From positions 1 through 7,009 of the forward strand of contig JAQVSW010000040.1 in assembly GCA_028700345.1 (NCBI GenBank): 7,009 bases of DNA. The letters run 5' to 3'. A program made the position numbers and the translations under genes. Under the pieces are notes generated by a model. It was given only the letters and a program-made list of their open reading frames with translations. It did not search any database and had not been told where the DNA came from. The stretch is from Candidatus Shapirobacteria bacterium. GTDB lineage: Bacteria > Patescibacteriota > Microgenomatia > UBA12405. Positions 1 through 6,091 of this stretch are shown in pieces (position 1 is the first letter of the stretch; every line of letters begins with the position of its first letter).

Positions 1-2
1 CT

Positions 3-248
3 ACCGAGGCTAGCAAGCAAGCAAAACTAAAAACTCTCGCTAAACAAAAAGTTTTAAAAAGCCCTGAGTCGTTGACTTTAGTTGAAAAAATCAAAGATAA
101 TCAATCTCAAATCAAAGAATTAAAGGTAGCTCTTTCTGATTATTTAGCCCAGTACGTCACTATTTCTGGCTCTAATCAAATTGAAGGCTCAGATGGAGTA
201 CTTCGGACCATTGTTTATACCGCCAAATTAGTTAAAAAAGTTGATTAA
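3..248 (+). CDS. 3' end of an unrecognised small Lys/Gln-rich helical protein (5' truncated by window edge)
   Basis: An open frame enters from the left edge and gives 81 codons before a TAA stop. I do not recognise the family. The first roughly 50 residues are rich in Lys, Gln, Glu and Leu and read as a helical, possibly coiled-coil stretch. A short segment with SGSNQIEGSDG follows, then a hydrophobic/basic tail ending AKLVKKVD. There is no membrane segment, cysteine or obvious catalytic motif in the visible part. It ends three bases before the thioredoxin start, so it is probably cotranscribed with trx and rlmN. Reading frame and codon use match the neighbouring genes, which supports a real gene rather than a chance frame. 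The start and full length lie outside the window, so no function is proposed. Confidence 0.7.
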   Translation, partial: TEASKQAKLKTLAKQKVLKSPESLTLVEKIKDNQSQIKELKVALSDYLAQYVTISGSNQIEGSDGVLRTIVYTAKLVKKVD

Positions 249-251
249 AAA

Positions 252-557
252 ATGTATCTTGACGTTAACGAAAGTAATTTTCAACAAGAAGTGCTTGAAT
301 TTAAAGGCCAAGTGTTAGTTGATTTTTGGGCCTCCTGGTGTGGTCCCTGTCAAATGCTTTCTCCCATTATTGAAGAAATTGAAAGTGAAAGAAAAGAGAT
401 TAAGGTAGTTAAAATTGATGTCGATCAAAATCAAAATATAGCCCTACAGTACAATATTTCTTCAATTCCCGCTGTTTTAATTTTCGACGAGGGAAAAGTT
501 GTTAACACTATTATCGGCTTTCATCAAAAACAGGATTATTTAAAAGCGCTAAAATAA
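252..557 (+). CDS. trxA: Thioredoxin
   Basis: This is a 101-residue protein of the usual size for a single-domain cytoplasmic thioredoxin, the dithiol reductant of protein disulfides. The active site WCGPC is present with Cys30 and Cys33, preceded by VDFWASW, in which Asp24 matches the buried aspartate of the family. The cis-proline loop is SSIPAV (Pro73), and an FDEGK turn precedes the last strand, as in canonical thioredoxins. No signal peptide is visible, so it should act in the cytoplasm. The ATG lies three bases after the preceding stop and has no Shine-Dalgarno sequence. The rlmN start follows three bases after its TAA, so the two genes are almost certainly cotranscribed. The family call is firm. 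The symbol is by function, since several trx paralogues may exist in the genome. Confidence 0.95.
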   Translation: MYLDVNESNFQQEVLEFKGQVLVDFWASWCGPCQMLSPIIEEIESERKEIKVVKIDVDQNQNIALQYNISSIPAVLIFDEGKVVNTIIGFHQKQDYLKALK

Positions 558-560
558 ATC

Positions 561-1547
561 GTGGACACAGGTGAAGTTCAAAAATATTTATCTTCCTTAA
601 ATTTACCCCAGTATCGGCAAAAACAAATAATAAAAAATTATTTCTCTGGGCGCTATCTTTCTTTTTTGGAAATGACCGATCTTCCAAAAGATTTACGTCT
701 TGATTTGGAAAAAAACTTTTCTTTACTTTCAGTTTCAGAGTCAAAACTGGTAACTGATACTGACACTCAAAAATCCTTGCTCACTTTAAAAGACAATCTT
801 GCCATCGAATCAGTTTTAATGGATTATGGTGACTGGCTCACCGCTTGTCTTTCCTCACAGGTTGGTTGTCCTCTCAACTGCGCTTTTTGTGCGACTGGCA
901 AAATGGGTTTCAAGAGAAATTTAACTGCCGAAGAAATGCTTGATCAGATTCTTTACTGGAATCATAAAATCTTTCCCAAATATATTGGTCGACTTGTCTT
1001 TATGGGTATGGGCGAGCCATTTTTAAACTGGGACAATCTACTTGCCACCTTAAAAATTATTAAAGAAAATTTAAATATTGGTTCTCGAAAAATTTCTATT
1101 TCAACAGCCGGGCTTATTCCCAAAATTTATGAATTTACTGATCTTAACACTGAAATTAATCTGGCTATTTCTCTTCATGCTCCCGACCAGGAAACAAGAC
1201 AAAAAATAATGCCCATAACCCTCAAGTATCAATTTACTGATTTGATTAAGTCATTAAATTACTATACGGCCCACACTCGGCGTCAATTATTTTTAGAATA
1301 CGCTCTTATCGACGATATAAATGATAGTCAGGATCATTTAAATAAATTAATTAATCTTTTAAAAAGTAATCGTTTATTTTATTTAAATTTAATTCCTCTA
1401 AATCCGGTCAAGGGTGGTCTAAATCCTTCTTCAAATCTAAATTTATTTGCTGATACTTTAGAAAAAAATCATTTAAATTTTTCTCTTCGTCGTTCCCTTG
1501 GCCAATCAAGTAACTCTGCTTGTGGCCAATTAATTGTTGGAAATTAG
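561..1547 (+). CDS. rlmN: RlmN, dual-specificity 23S rRNA (A2503) / tRNA (A37) C2-methyltransferase, radical SAM
   Basis: The 328-residue product has the RlmN/Cfr architecture. A small N-terminal helical domain (about 1-75, with the motif MTDLPKDLR) is followed by a radical-SAM barrel with the cluster motif CPLNCAFC (Cys103, Cys107, Cys110) and GMGEP at 149-153. The two extra catalytic cysteines are in place. Cys96 lies seven residues before the cluster motif, matching E. coli Cys118. Cys321 in SACGQL matches methyl-carrying Cys355. Glu83 in IESVLM matches the conserved Glu105 by spacing. The family methylates adenine C2 in 23S rRNA and some tRNAs, using two SAM molecules. The start is GTG at 561, because the next in-frame ATG (codon 38) would remove part of the N-terminal domain. 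No Shine-Dalgarno sequence is present. It sits between trx (3-base gap) and obg (13-base gap). The CGQL ending and lack of Cfr context favour RlmN over Cfr. Confidence 0.95.
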   Translation: MDTGEVQKYLSSLNLPQYRQKQIIKNYFSGRYLSFLEMTDLPKDLRLDLEKNFSLLSVSESKLVTDTDTQKSLLTLKDNLAIESVLMDYGDWLTACLSSQVGCPLNCAFCATGKMGFKRNLTAEEMLDQILYWNHKIFPKYIGRLVFMGMGEPFLNWDNLLATLKIIKENLNIGSRKISISTAGLIPKIYEFTDLNTEINLAISLHAPDQETRQKIMPITLKYQFTDLIKSLNYYTAHTRRQLFLEYALIDDINDSQDHLNKLINLLKSNRLFYLNLIPLNPVKGGLNPSSNLNLFADTLEKNHLNFSLRRSLGQSSNSACGQLIVGN

Positions 1548-1549
1548 GG

Positions 1550-1555
1550 TATAAT
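1550..1555 (+). promoter_or_regulatory. -10 box of an internal promoter for obg, predicting a near-leaderless transcript
   Basis: A perfect TATAAT lies directly after the rlmN stop codon and only five bases before the obg ATG, preceded by TTAGGG. Initiation about seven bases downstream of a -10 box would fall at the start codon itself. I see no convincing -35: TTGTGG at 1520 is too far and TTGTTG at 1534 is too near. The assignment therefore rests on the -10 match and its position. In AT-rich DNA a chance TATAAT is possible, but similar boxes recur before other genes in this window. Confidence 0.5.
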
Positions 1556-1560
1556 CAATT

Positions 1561-2520
1561 ATGCTTATCGATGAAGTTCATATTGTTATCAAATCTGGTA
1601 ATGGTGGCGATGGTCTGGCTCATCTCTATTCTGATGGCTCACGGCCAAAAGGTGGTCCAGACGGAGGTAAGGGTGGTGATGGCGGCGATGTTTATTTTAA
1701 AGCTGTCTCCGATATTAGTCGCTTAAATCAATTTCGCTTTCCCAAAAAATTCATGGCTGAGGATGGTGAGCGTGGTGACCAGAATAATCGAAGTGGCGCC
1801 AGCGGCAATGATTTAATTCTCGAAGTACCCGTGGGAACTGTTATTAATTATGACAATGGCACGAGCAAAGAATTAACTGAAGTTGGGGAAATATTTTTAG
1901 CTACCAAAGGAGGTAAAGGGGGTTGGGGTAATCATCATTTTCGCTCGTCTACCAATCAGACTCCACGTGAGTTTCAGCGAGGTCAGGTCACCGAATTTAA
2001 AAACTTATTTTTACAACTAAAATTAATTGCCGATGTTGGTCTAATTGGACTACCCAACGCTGGCAAAACTAGTCTTCTCAATGAATTAACTAACGCCAAT
2101 GCTCGGGTCGCCAATTATCCTTTTACCACTCTCGAACCCAATTTGGGAGTTATGAAAGGGGGGAGAATTATTGCTGATATTCCCGGGTTAGTTGAAGGCG
2201 CTGTCCAGGGAAAGGGACTAGGAATTAAATTTTTAAAACATATTGAAAGAACCCGGCTTTTAGTTCACTGTTTATCTGTAGAAAGCAGTGATCCGGCGGC
2301 CGATTATCAAACTGTTCGCAGCGAATTAAATAATTATTCGACCAATTTAGCCGAAAAAAAGGAATTACTCGTCTTGACCAAAAGTGATCTTATTTCTCCA
2401 GAAAAATTAACCTCAATTAAAAAACTCCTCAAAGCCAAACTATCAGTCTCAATTATTGACACAGACAGTCTCAAAAAACTCAACGATTTAATCGCTAAAG
2501 AACTAAATACTCAAAATTAA
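1561..2520 (+). CDS. obg: Obg (CgtA) GTPase, ribosome 50S assembly / stress, without C-terminal OCT domain
   Basis: The product is 319 residues. The N-terminal Obg fold (about 1-157) carries the diagnostic glycine-rich segments GNGGDG, GGPDGGKGGDGGD and TKGGKGGWGN. The G domain follows, with the P loop GLPNAGKTS (163-171), switch I YPFTT (186-190), DIPG (206-209) and TKSD for guanine recognition (273-276). The G5 region (around 297-302, SIIDTD) lacks the usual SA dipeptide. Obg proteins bind the 50S subunit and act in late assembly and growth control. At 319 residues it ends soon after the G domain, so the OCT domain seen in longer homologues is absent, which is common in the family. The ATG starts 13 bases after rlmN, which suggests cotranscription plus an internal promoter. 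No Shine-Dalgarno sequence is visible. Confidence 0.95.
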   Translation: MLIDEVHIVIKSGNGGDGLAHLYSDGSRPKGGPDGGKGGDGGDVYFKAVSDISRLNQFRFPKKFMAEDGERGDQNNRSGASGNDLILEVPVGTVINYDNGTSKELTEVGEIFLATKGGKGGWGNHHFRSSTNQTPREFQRGQVTEFKNLFLQLKLIADVGLIGLPNAGKTSLLNELTNANARVANYPFTTLEPNLGVMKGGRIIADIPGLVEGAVQGKGLGIKFLKHIERTRLLVHCLSVESSDPAADYQTVRSELNNYSTNLAEKKELLVLTKSDLISPEKLTSIKKLLKAKLSVSIIDTDSLKKLNDLIAKELNTQN

Positions 2521-2542
2521 AAGAATTCCTAAAAAAATTATT

Positions 2543-2564
2543 CCCCGCCCTGTCAAGGGAGGGG
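2543..2564 (-). terminator. GC-rich hairpin between convergent obg and the YtxH-like gene; intrinsic terminator for the minus-strand transcript
   Basis: Arms CCCCGCCCT and AGGGAGGGG pair over nine positions with one internal G/A mismatch and a four-base GTCA loop. Read on the minus strand, the hairpin is followed after about five bases by a run of seven T residues (revcomp of the A run at 2531-2537), which is the layout of a Rho-independent terminator for the era/YtxH transcript. On the + strand there is no T tract after the hairpin, so termination of the obg transcript there is less certain. The GC-rich sequence stands out sharply from its AT-rich surroundings. Confidence 0.6.
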
Positions 2565-2575
2565 TTAGGGGTGGG
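2557..2575 (+). repeat. Four-G-run array, potential G-quadruplex; possibly part of a dispersed REP-like palindromic element
   Basis: Four runs of at least three G occur in 19 bases, with loops of A, TTA and T. This satisfies the simple quadruplex rule with very short loops. The first two runs are also the 3' arm of the adjoining hairpin, so the hairpin and the quadruplex would exclude each other. A GC-rich palindrome followed by TTAGGGGTGGG resembles intergenic repeats I associate with many bacterial genomes. Only one copy is in this window, so the repeat status is inferred. Confidence 0.4.
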
Positions 2576-2581
2576 TTTAAC

Positions 2582-3010
2582 TCAGGCTATCGCTTTCTTA
2601 ATTTTCTCCCAGTCTTTCTTTAGGTAGTTAACCATTTTGCTGGCTCCGTCTTTGGTATTGGCAAAATCATTTTTGAAATCAGCCACGACATCTTCGACTA
2701 CTTTTCCATATTTTTCTTTATTAATTTCTCCAGTTACGGTTTTGACTTCAGCGACTTTATTGGTCACTCCTTCTTTAATAGTTTGATATTTTGCCTTGGC
2801 TTCATCAGAATATTTTCCAAAAATATCAACTACCTGATCTTTGGTATCGTCAGCTTTTGTTTTAACACTTAAAGCTATTTCTGCCGCTAAATCGGCAATT
2901 TGTTGTCTCGTTTTTTTCCCACTTTGAGGCGCTAAAAGTAAACCTCCAACGGCCCCGGCCACAGCTCCAAATAAACCAGCTAAAAAGAATTTTCCTGTTT
3001 GTTTTGACAT
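2582..3010 (-). CDS. YtxH-like small membrane-anchored helical protein
   Basis: This is a 142-residue protein. A short basic/polar N terminus (MSKQTGK) leads into one glycine/alanine-rich hydrophobic segment at about residues 8-27 (FFLAGLFGAVAGAVGGLLLAP). APQSGKKTRQQI follows directly, a hallmark of YtxH-domain proteins, in which Pro-x-Ser-Gly-x-x-x-R comes right after the membrane helix. The remainder (30-142) is charged, Lys/Glu/Ala/Val-rich and probably helical, like a LEA-like or apolipoprotein-like tail. It has no cysteines or enzymatic motif. The family is widespread and loosely linked to stress in Bacillus, and its molecular function is not established. It lies 57 bases downstream of era on the same strand and may be cotranscribed or use its own weak promoter. 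A terminator-like hairpin follows its stop. The ATG start is natural, as the hydrophobic helix begins just after it. Confidence 0.75.
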   Translation of the reverse strand: MSKQTGKFFLAGLFGAVAGAVGGLLLAPQSGKKTRQQIADLAAEIALSVKTKADDTKDQVVDIFGKYSDEAKAKYQTIKEGVTNKVAEVKTVTGEINKEKYGKVVEDVVADFKNDFANTKDGASKMVNYLKKDWEKIKKAIA

Positions 3011-3014
3011 TTTT

Positions 3015-3043
3015 ATTAAATAAAAAAATAACTAACAAGTTAA
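3015..3043 (-). promoter_or_regulatory. Weak candidate promoter for the YtxH-like gene
   Basis: On the minus strand TTAACT (3038-3043) and TTTAAT (3015-3020) are separated by exactly 17 bases, and the -10-like box ends four bases before the ATG. Each hexamer is an imperfect match, and the intervening DNA is nearly all A/T, so chance is a serious alternative. The position close to the start codon agrees with the other candidate promoters in the window. Confidence 0.25.
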
Positions 3044-3067
3044 GTCTAGATTAAACCGTCATTACTG

Positions 3068-3985
3068 TCAACCTAGCTCGTTGACTCTCTCCATCCAGTG
3101 TCTGTCAGTTTTTACGGTTAACTCCAAATATATTTTCCTCTGTGACATTAGCTCTAGTTCTTTTCTGGCGTTATAACCGATTTCTTTTATTTTTTGTCCA
3201 TTTTTTCCAATAATCATTTTCTTGTAGCGGTCAGCACTGGTATATATAGTGGCGGTAATCACAATTAATTTTTTCTTGTCTTCAATTTTATCTACTCCTA
3301 CAAAAATAGTGTAAGGAATTTCTTCTCTTAAAAATAAATAAGCCTTTTCTCTAATTATTTCCTCGACATATTCCTTTGAGCTCATGCTAATCAGAGGTTT
3401 ATTTTCTTTTTGATACATCTCAATTTCTTTAATAAGTTCTTTGTTATTTCTAGCTGGTAATTCATCAAAAATTATTTTTATCAGGCCTTTAACATTTTTT
3501 TCTTTTAGAGCTGAAACGGAAATACTTTTATCAAATTCATCTTCAAGATAATTATAGTCAGCCAAGTGATCTTTACTTCCCACGGCGGCATCAATTTTGT
3601 TATAAACCAAGATCTTCTTGGTCTTTACTTTTCTCAGCAGCCCAATTATTTTATTTTCTTCTTCATTTTTGGGCCTAGAAATATCAACCAGACATATAAT
3701 TACCTCAGCCTTATTTAATGTTTTGGGAACTTCCTGATTTACTTTTTTACCCATTAAATCAGTTACTTTACCCAGGACTCCGGGAGTATCAGTAAATAAA
3801 ATCTTCCCTCTTTCATCTTCATAAATTGCCAAAATATTTTTTCGAGTTGTTTGGGGTAGGTGAGAGGTAATCGCCACTTTTTGTTGCATAATCGCATTAA
3901 GTAGCGTTGATTTCCCCGTGTTAGGCCTCCCCACAATTACCACTCGACCATATTTTTTCTTTATAATATCTTTTATTACTTTCAT
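3068..3985 (-). CDS. era: Era GTPase, 16S rRNA 3'-end binding / 30S maturation
   Basis: The 305-residue product has the two-domain Era layout. The G domain has the P loop GRPNTGKST (19-27), G2 PQTTR (44-48), DTPG (66-69), NKID (129-132) and SAL (158-160). A type II KH domain follows, with IIGKNGQKIKEIG around 258-270 carrying the GxxG loop. The length and domain order are normal for Era. The family binds the 3' end of 16S rRNA through the KH domain and checks late 30S assembly. The ATG at 3985 places the G1 motif at the usual distance. No Shine-Dalgarno sequence precedes it, and a -10-like box sits nine bases upstream. Era is divergent from the 497-residue gene and heads a minus-strand unit that continues into the YtxH-like gene. 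Confidence 0.95.
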   Translation of the reverse strand: MKVIKDIIKKKYGRVVIVGRPNTGKSTLLNAIMQQKVAITSHLPQTTRKNILAIYEDERGKILFTDTPGVLGKVTDLMGKKVNQEVPKTLNKAEVIICLVDISRPKNEEENKIIGLLRKVKTKKILVYNKIDAAVGSKDHLADYNYLEDEFDKSISVSALKEKNVKGLIKIIFDELPARNNKELIKEIEMYQKENKPLISMSSKEYVEEIIREKAYLFLREEIPYTIFVGVDKIEDKKKLIVITATIYTSADRYKKMIIGKNGQKIKEIGYNARKELELMSQRKIYLELTVKTDRHWMERVNELG

Positions 3986-3994
3986 TATTAGTGT

Positions 3995-4000
3995 ATTTTA
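3995..4000 (-). promoter_or_regulatory. -10 box candidate for era
   Basis: On the minus strand TAAAAT lies nine bases before the era ATG and is preceded by TTAGGT, similar to the TTAGGG found before the obg -10 box. No good -35 hexamer is seen at 16-18 bases. The predicted start of transcription would be within about three bases of the start codon. Confidence 0.4.
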
Positions 4001-4042
4001 ACCTAAAACATGAATAAAAACATTTTTAACCCTAATTTCACA

Positions 4043-4048
4043 TATAAT
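4043..4048 (+). promoter_or_regulatory. -10 box candidate for the 497-residue gene
   Basis: A perfect TATAAT ends eight bases before the ATG at 4057. No recognisable -35 element is present. Initiation seven or so bases downstream would again give a leader of one or two bases. The 71-base gap to era holds divergent -10 boxes for both genes. Confidence 0.45.
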
Positions 4049-4056
4049 ATGAATAT

Positions 4057-5550
4057 ATGTTAAAAGAAGATGAAGCTGAGCCTCTCGTTCGAGCAAGAAA
4101 TGAATTTCGCCAAGACCTAGTCAAATTCCCTCTGATAATCGACGGAGATCCGAGACTTTGGTGGGATAAAACCGCCAAATATGCTCTAGAGCTTCGTCGG
4201 GGACTAAAAGATAAGCCCCCTGAAATTCGGCAATATTTAGAAAACTATCTCCCTACGGTTTTTGATCTCTTGAGAGCCGAAGCTAAGCTGGGTGAGGTTC
4301 CTGAAGGCATCGACTTATCTGAATATAATTCTCTTCGCACTGAAACTAGAATGCTTGAACTTTCTCTTTTAATGGCCGAGTCTTTTGATACTGAAACTGA
4401 AACAGTCAAGGAAAATATTATTCCTCTTGAAGATTTATCACGCCGTCATCCTGGTAATTTTTTATTACTTAATCACCGTATCGATGATATCGAATTTATT
4501 GATCTGCATGTCAGACCAACAAGAAAAAGTCCTTACAGTCATTTACTAATTCCTCGCCACTATCCCATTGGTCACAAAGGTGGTGGCCCTCGAGGTGTCT
4601 TTGACATTGATCAGGATGCTCCCAGGTCAATGATTGAAAGTGAATTTCCTTGGAATGATATTGATGTCGCTGGTGCTGGCGAAGAACATCATCTTCGTCG
4701 TGTTGCCAATGTCATGGGGATTGATCCAGAGGGCCTTGAAGTTTTTCCTGGAGACAAAGTCGACTTTTCTGATTTTTGTCTGGGTCGTGACACTAATCAA
4801 AACCAATTATTTTTAGATGCTGACGGTTTGCATTATTCCGACGAAGCCCTAAAGGTGGCTAAAACAGGTCATCTCAAAATTGTTGGTGGCTATAAACCCA
4901 ACAAGGCTATTTATGGCAAAGACTTATTTACCATTGATGGGATTACCATAGCCAAGCCTCGTGGTTTGATGCGACTGGTAAAACCACTCGCCGAGGGAAA
5001 GGCGCTGGGGTATGATTATCTGCCCGTAAATTCGGCGATGGACTTTGGAGTTTTTTATTTATTTTTAGGTCGTAAATGGAAAGAAAAAGAAAAATTTGGT
5101 CTTTACATGCAACGGATGTTTTATATAGGCAAACAAATGTCCCAGGTGAGACGGGGTGAAAAAAACATTATGCAGGTTTTTGAAAGAGTTCACACCCAAT
5201 ATCCCTTTTATGACATGGATAAAAAAATTGATAATCTTAGGGAGCTAGTTCGCTATATGTCGGGAAAATTAATTAAACAAATTGACCGGGAATTTGCCTG
5301 GACCTTTAATGTCCCGAGTGGTTTAAATATAATTCGGACTCCTGGCGATGATCTTCCCCGTAAAATTAATCTAGTGGGTTTTAAAGCTTCGGAACGAATG
5401 ACAGAACAAATAAATGAGTGGTGGCCAAGTTTTCTATTAAAATGTCGTCAAAGAACTGATGATTTCAATCAAATTCCTCAAGACCCTCTATTTAAGTATT
5501 TTATTAAAAATGACATCCAGGATGCCGAAATCGAAGATGTTGATGAGTGA
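4057..5550 (+). CDS. Uncharacterised 497-residue protein with a remote Pol beta/CCA-adding nucleotidyltransferase-like core
   Basis: I do not recognise a named family. Residues 1-130 look helical and charged. The middle part recalls class II CCA-adding/poly(A) polymerase heads. KGGGPRG (174-180) is like the GGxxRD turn and NDIDVAG (200-206) like the DxD metal-binding strand (Asp201, Asp203). GRDTNQNQLFLDADGLHYSDEAL (243-265, written here only to locate it; key residues Arg244, Asp245, Asn247) is like the RRDFTINA-x-DG motif. KPRGLMRLVKPLAEGKALGY (300-319) is like the EDPxRxLRAxRFAxxLGF neck. The spacing between the first two motifs is longer than usual and the neck lacks the Glu-Asp pair, so substrate and activity are open. 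The C-terminal 180 residues are helical with many Trp/Arg and an acidic tail. Its promoter is divergent from era, and its stop is one base from the convergent nuclease-like gene. Codon use is like its neighbours. Confidence 0.8.
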   Translation: MLKEDEAEPLVRARNEFRQDLVKFPLIIDGDPRLWWDKTAKYALELRRGLKDKPPEIRQYLENYLPTVFDLLRAEAKLGEVPEGIDLSEYNSLRTETRMLELSLLMAESFDTETETVKENIIPLEDLSRRHPGNFLLLNHRIDDIEFIDLHVRPTRKSPYSHLLIPRHYPIGHKGGGPRGVFDIDQDAPRSMIESEFPWNDIDVAGAGEEHHLRRVANVMGIDPEGLEVFPGDKVDFSDFCLGRDTNQNQLFLDADGLHYSDEALKVAKTGHLKIVGGYKPNKAIYGKDLFTIDGITIAKPRGLMRLVKPLAEGKALGYDYLPVNSAMDFGVFYLFLGRKWKEKEKFGLYMQRMFYIGKQMSQVRRGEKNIMQVFERVHTQYPFYDMDKKIDNLRELVRYMSGKLIKQIDREFAWTFNVPSGLNIIRTPGDDLPRKINLVGFKASERMTEQINEWWPSFLLKCRQRTDDFNQIPQDPLFKYFIKNDIQDAEIEDVDE

Positions 5551-5551
5551 T

Positions 5552-5995
5552 TTATGATCTTTGATAATTATCGATTTTTTGAAGTTGACTTTCGAAAGAG
5601 TCAATTATCTCTTCACTGCTGACTGGCCATTTGCTTTTTCGAGATCTACTAATTCTTACATCTCCCACTAAAATAATCATCCGATTTCTCATCAACCACT
5701 CCTCACAGCTAACATTTTCTTCTGACAAATTATTTAAAATCTGCCGAACTTCTCTCTTAAAACTAATTACTCTTGTCGTGCTCGCCTTAACTTGAACTAA
5801 CACCTCGGAAATTGATAAATCCTTTTTACTTTTATCAAGATTAACCACTAAATCAATTTTTTGTTTATCTTCAGGACCATTTTTCTTTGTTCCCCTAACT
5901 GAGGTCACATAATCTAAGTTTTCCAATAATTTTGAGACACTACTTTCCACCCCAATCCCTCTCTCATCACTAGTATGAATTTCAATTCCGCTCAT
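5552..5995 (-). CDS. Small PD-(D/E)XK-like protein (QxK type), putative nuclease or DNA-interacting protein
   Basis: The 147-residue product shows the spacing of the PD-(D/E)XK fold. An early helix carries a Glu (Glu17 in GVESSVSKLL), a strand has IDLVVNL (Asp48), and the next strand has VLVQVKAS (Gln68, Lys70). A helix, FKREVRQILNNL, comes afterwards. The D...QxK version is known from Mrr-type and related nucleases, where Gln replaces the second acid. There is no DNA-binding or methylase partner domain, and no restriction-modification gene is adjacent, so the biological role is unknown. It could be a solitary repair or defence nuclease, or an inactive relative. The ATG is supported by a good upstream promoter. 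The gene is convergent with the 497-residue gene and divergent from lon. Confidence 0.75.
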   Translation of the reverse strand: MSGIEIHTSDERGIGVESSVSKLLENLDYVTSVRGTKKNGPEDKQKIDLVVNLDKSKKDLSISEVLVQVKASTTRVISFKREVRQILNNLSEENVSCEEWLMRNRMIILVGDVRISRSRKSKWPVSSEEIIDSFESQLQKIDNYQRS

Positions 5996-6007
5996 ATAAA
6001 TCTACTC

Positions 6008-6036
6008 AGTATGGTCTCGGCCACATAAACTGTCAA
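6008..6036 (-). promoter_or_regulatory. Promoter of the PD-(D/E)XK-like gene
   Basis: On the minus strand a perfect TTGACA -35 (6031-6036) and CATACT -10 (6008-6013, four of six matches) are separated by 17 bases. The -10 ends 12 bases before the ATG, so the leader would be only about five bases. This is the best -35 in the window. Confidence 0.6.
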
Positions 6037-6062
6037 TTGGCAAAAAGTATATATTTTTCCAC

Positions 6063-6091
6063 TTTACTCTTAGCAGTAAAAATGTTAGACT
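6063..6091 (+). promoter_or_regulatory. lon promoter (-35 TTTACT, extended -10 TGTTAGACT)
   Basis: TTTACT at 6063-6068 and TAGACT at 6086-6091 are 17 bases apart. The -10 is preceded by TG at 6083-6084, giving an extended -10. The -10 ends seven bases before the lon ATG, which predicts a near-leaderless message. The hexamers are individually imperfect (four of six each), but the spacing and the TG extension are right, and a CIRCE-like operator lies on top of the spacer and -10. Confidence 0.55.

Noticed and set aside
511..744. Minus-strand open frame of 77 codons across the trx/rlmN junction
   Set aside because: It lies antisense over two firmly identified genes and has no domain resemblance and no promoter or start support.
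561..1547. Cfr antibiotic-resistance methyltransferase instead of RlmN
   Set aside because: The sequence and context (housekeeping operon with trx and obg, RlmN-like N-terminal domain, CGQL motif) fit RlmN. Nothing suggests an acquired resistance gene.
1520..1726. Plus-strand 68-codon frame overlapping the rlmN end and obg start
   Set aside because: It is a +1-type shadow of Obg. The glycine-rich obg frame clearly carries the conserved sequence.
3038..3054. Near palindrome TTAAGTCTAGATTAA between era and the YtxH-like gene, as a terminator or operator
   Set aside because: It is AT-rich with one offset base in the symmetry and no T tract in the right position. It is not distinguishable from chance in AT-rich DNA.
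4634..4816. Plus-strand 60-codon hydrophobic frame inside the 497-residue gene
   Set aside because: It is an out-of-frame shadow. The main frame is continuous and carries the recognisable motifs.
5583..5606. Inverted repeat TTGACT...AGTCAA (with inner CTTTCGAAAG) as a terminator for the 497-residue gene
   Set aside because: It has a weak AT-rich stem and no T tract follows on either strand. It lies within the coding sequence of the nuclease-like gene.
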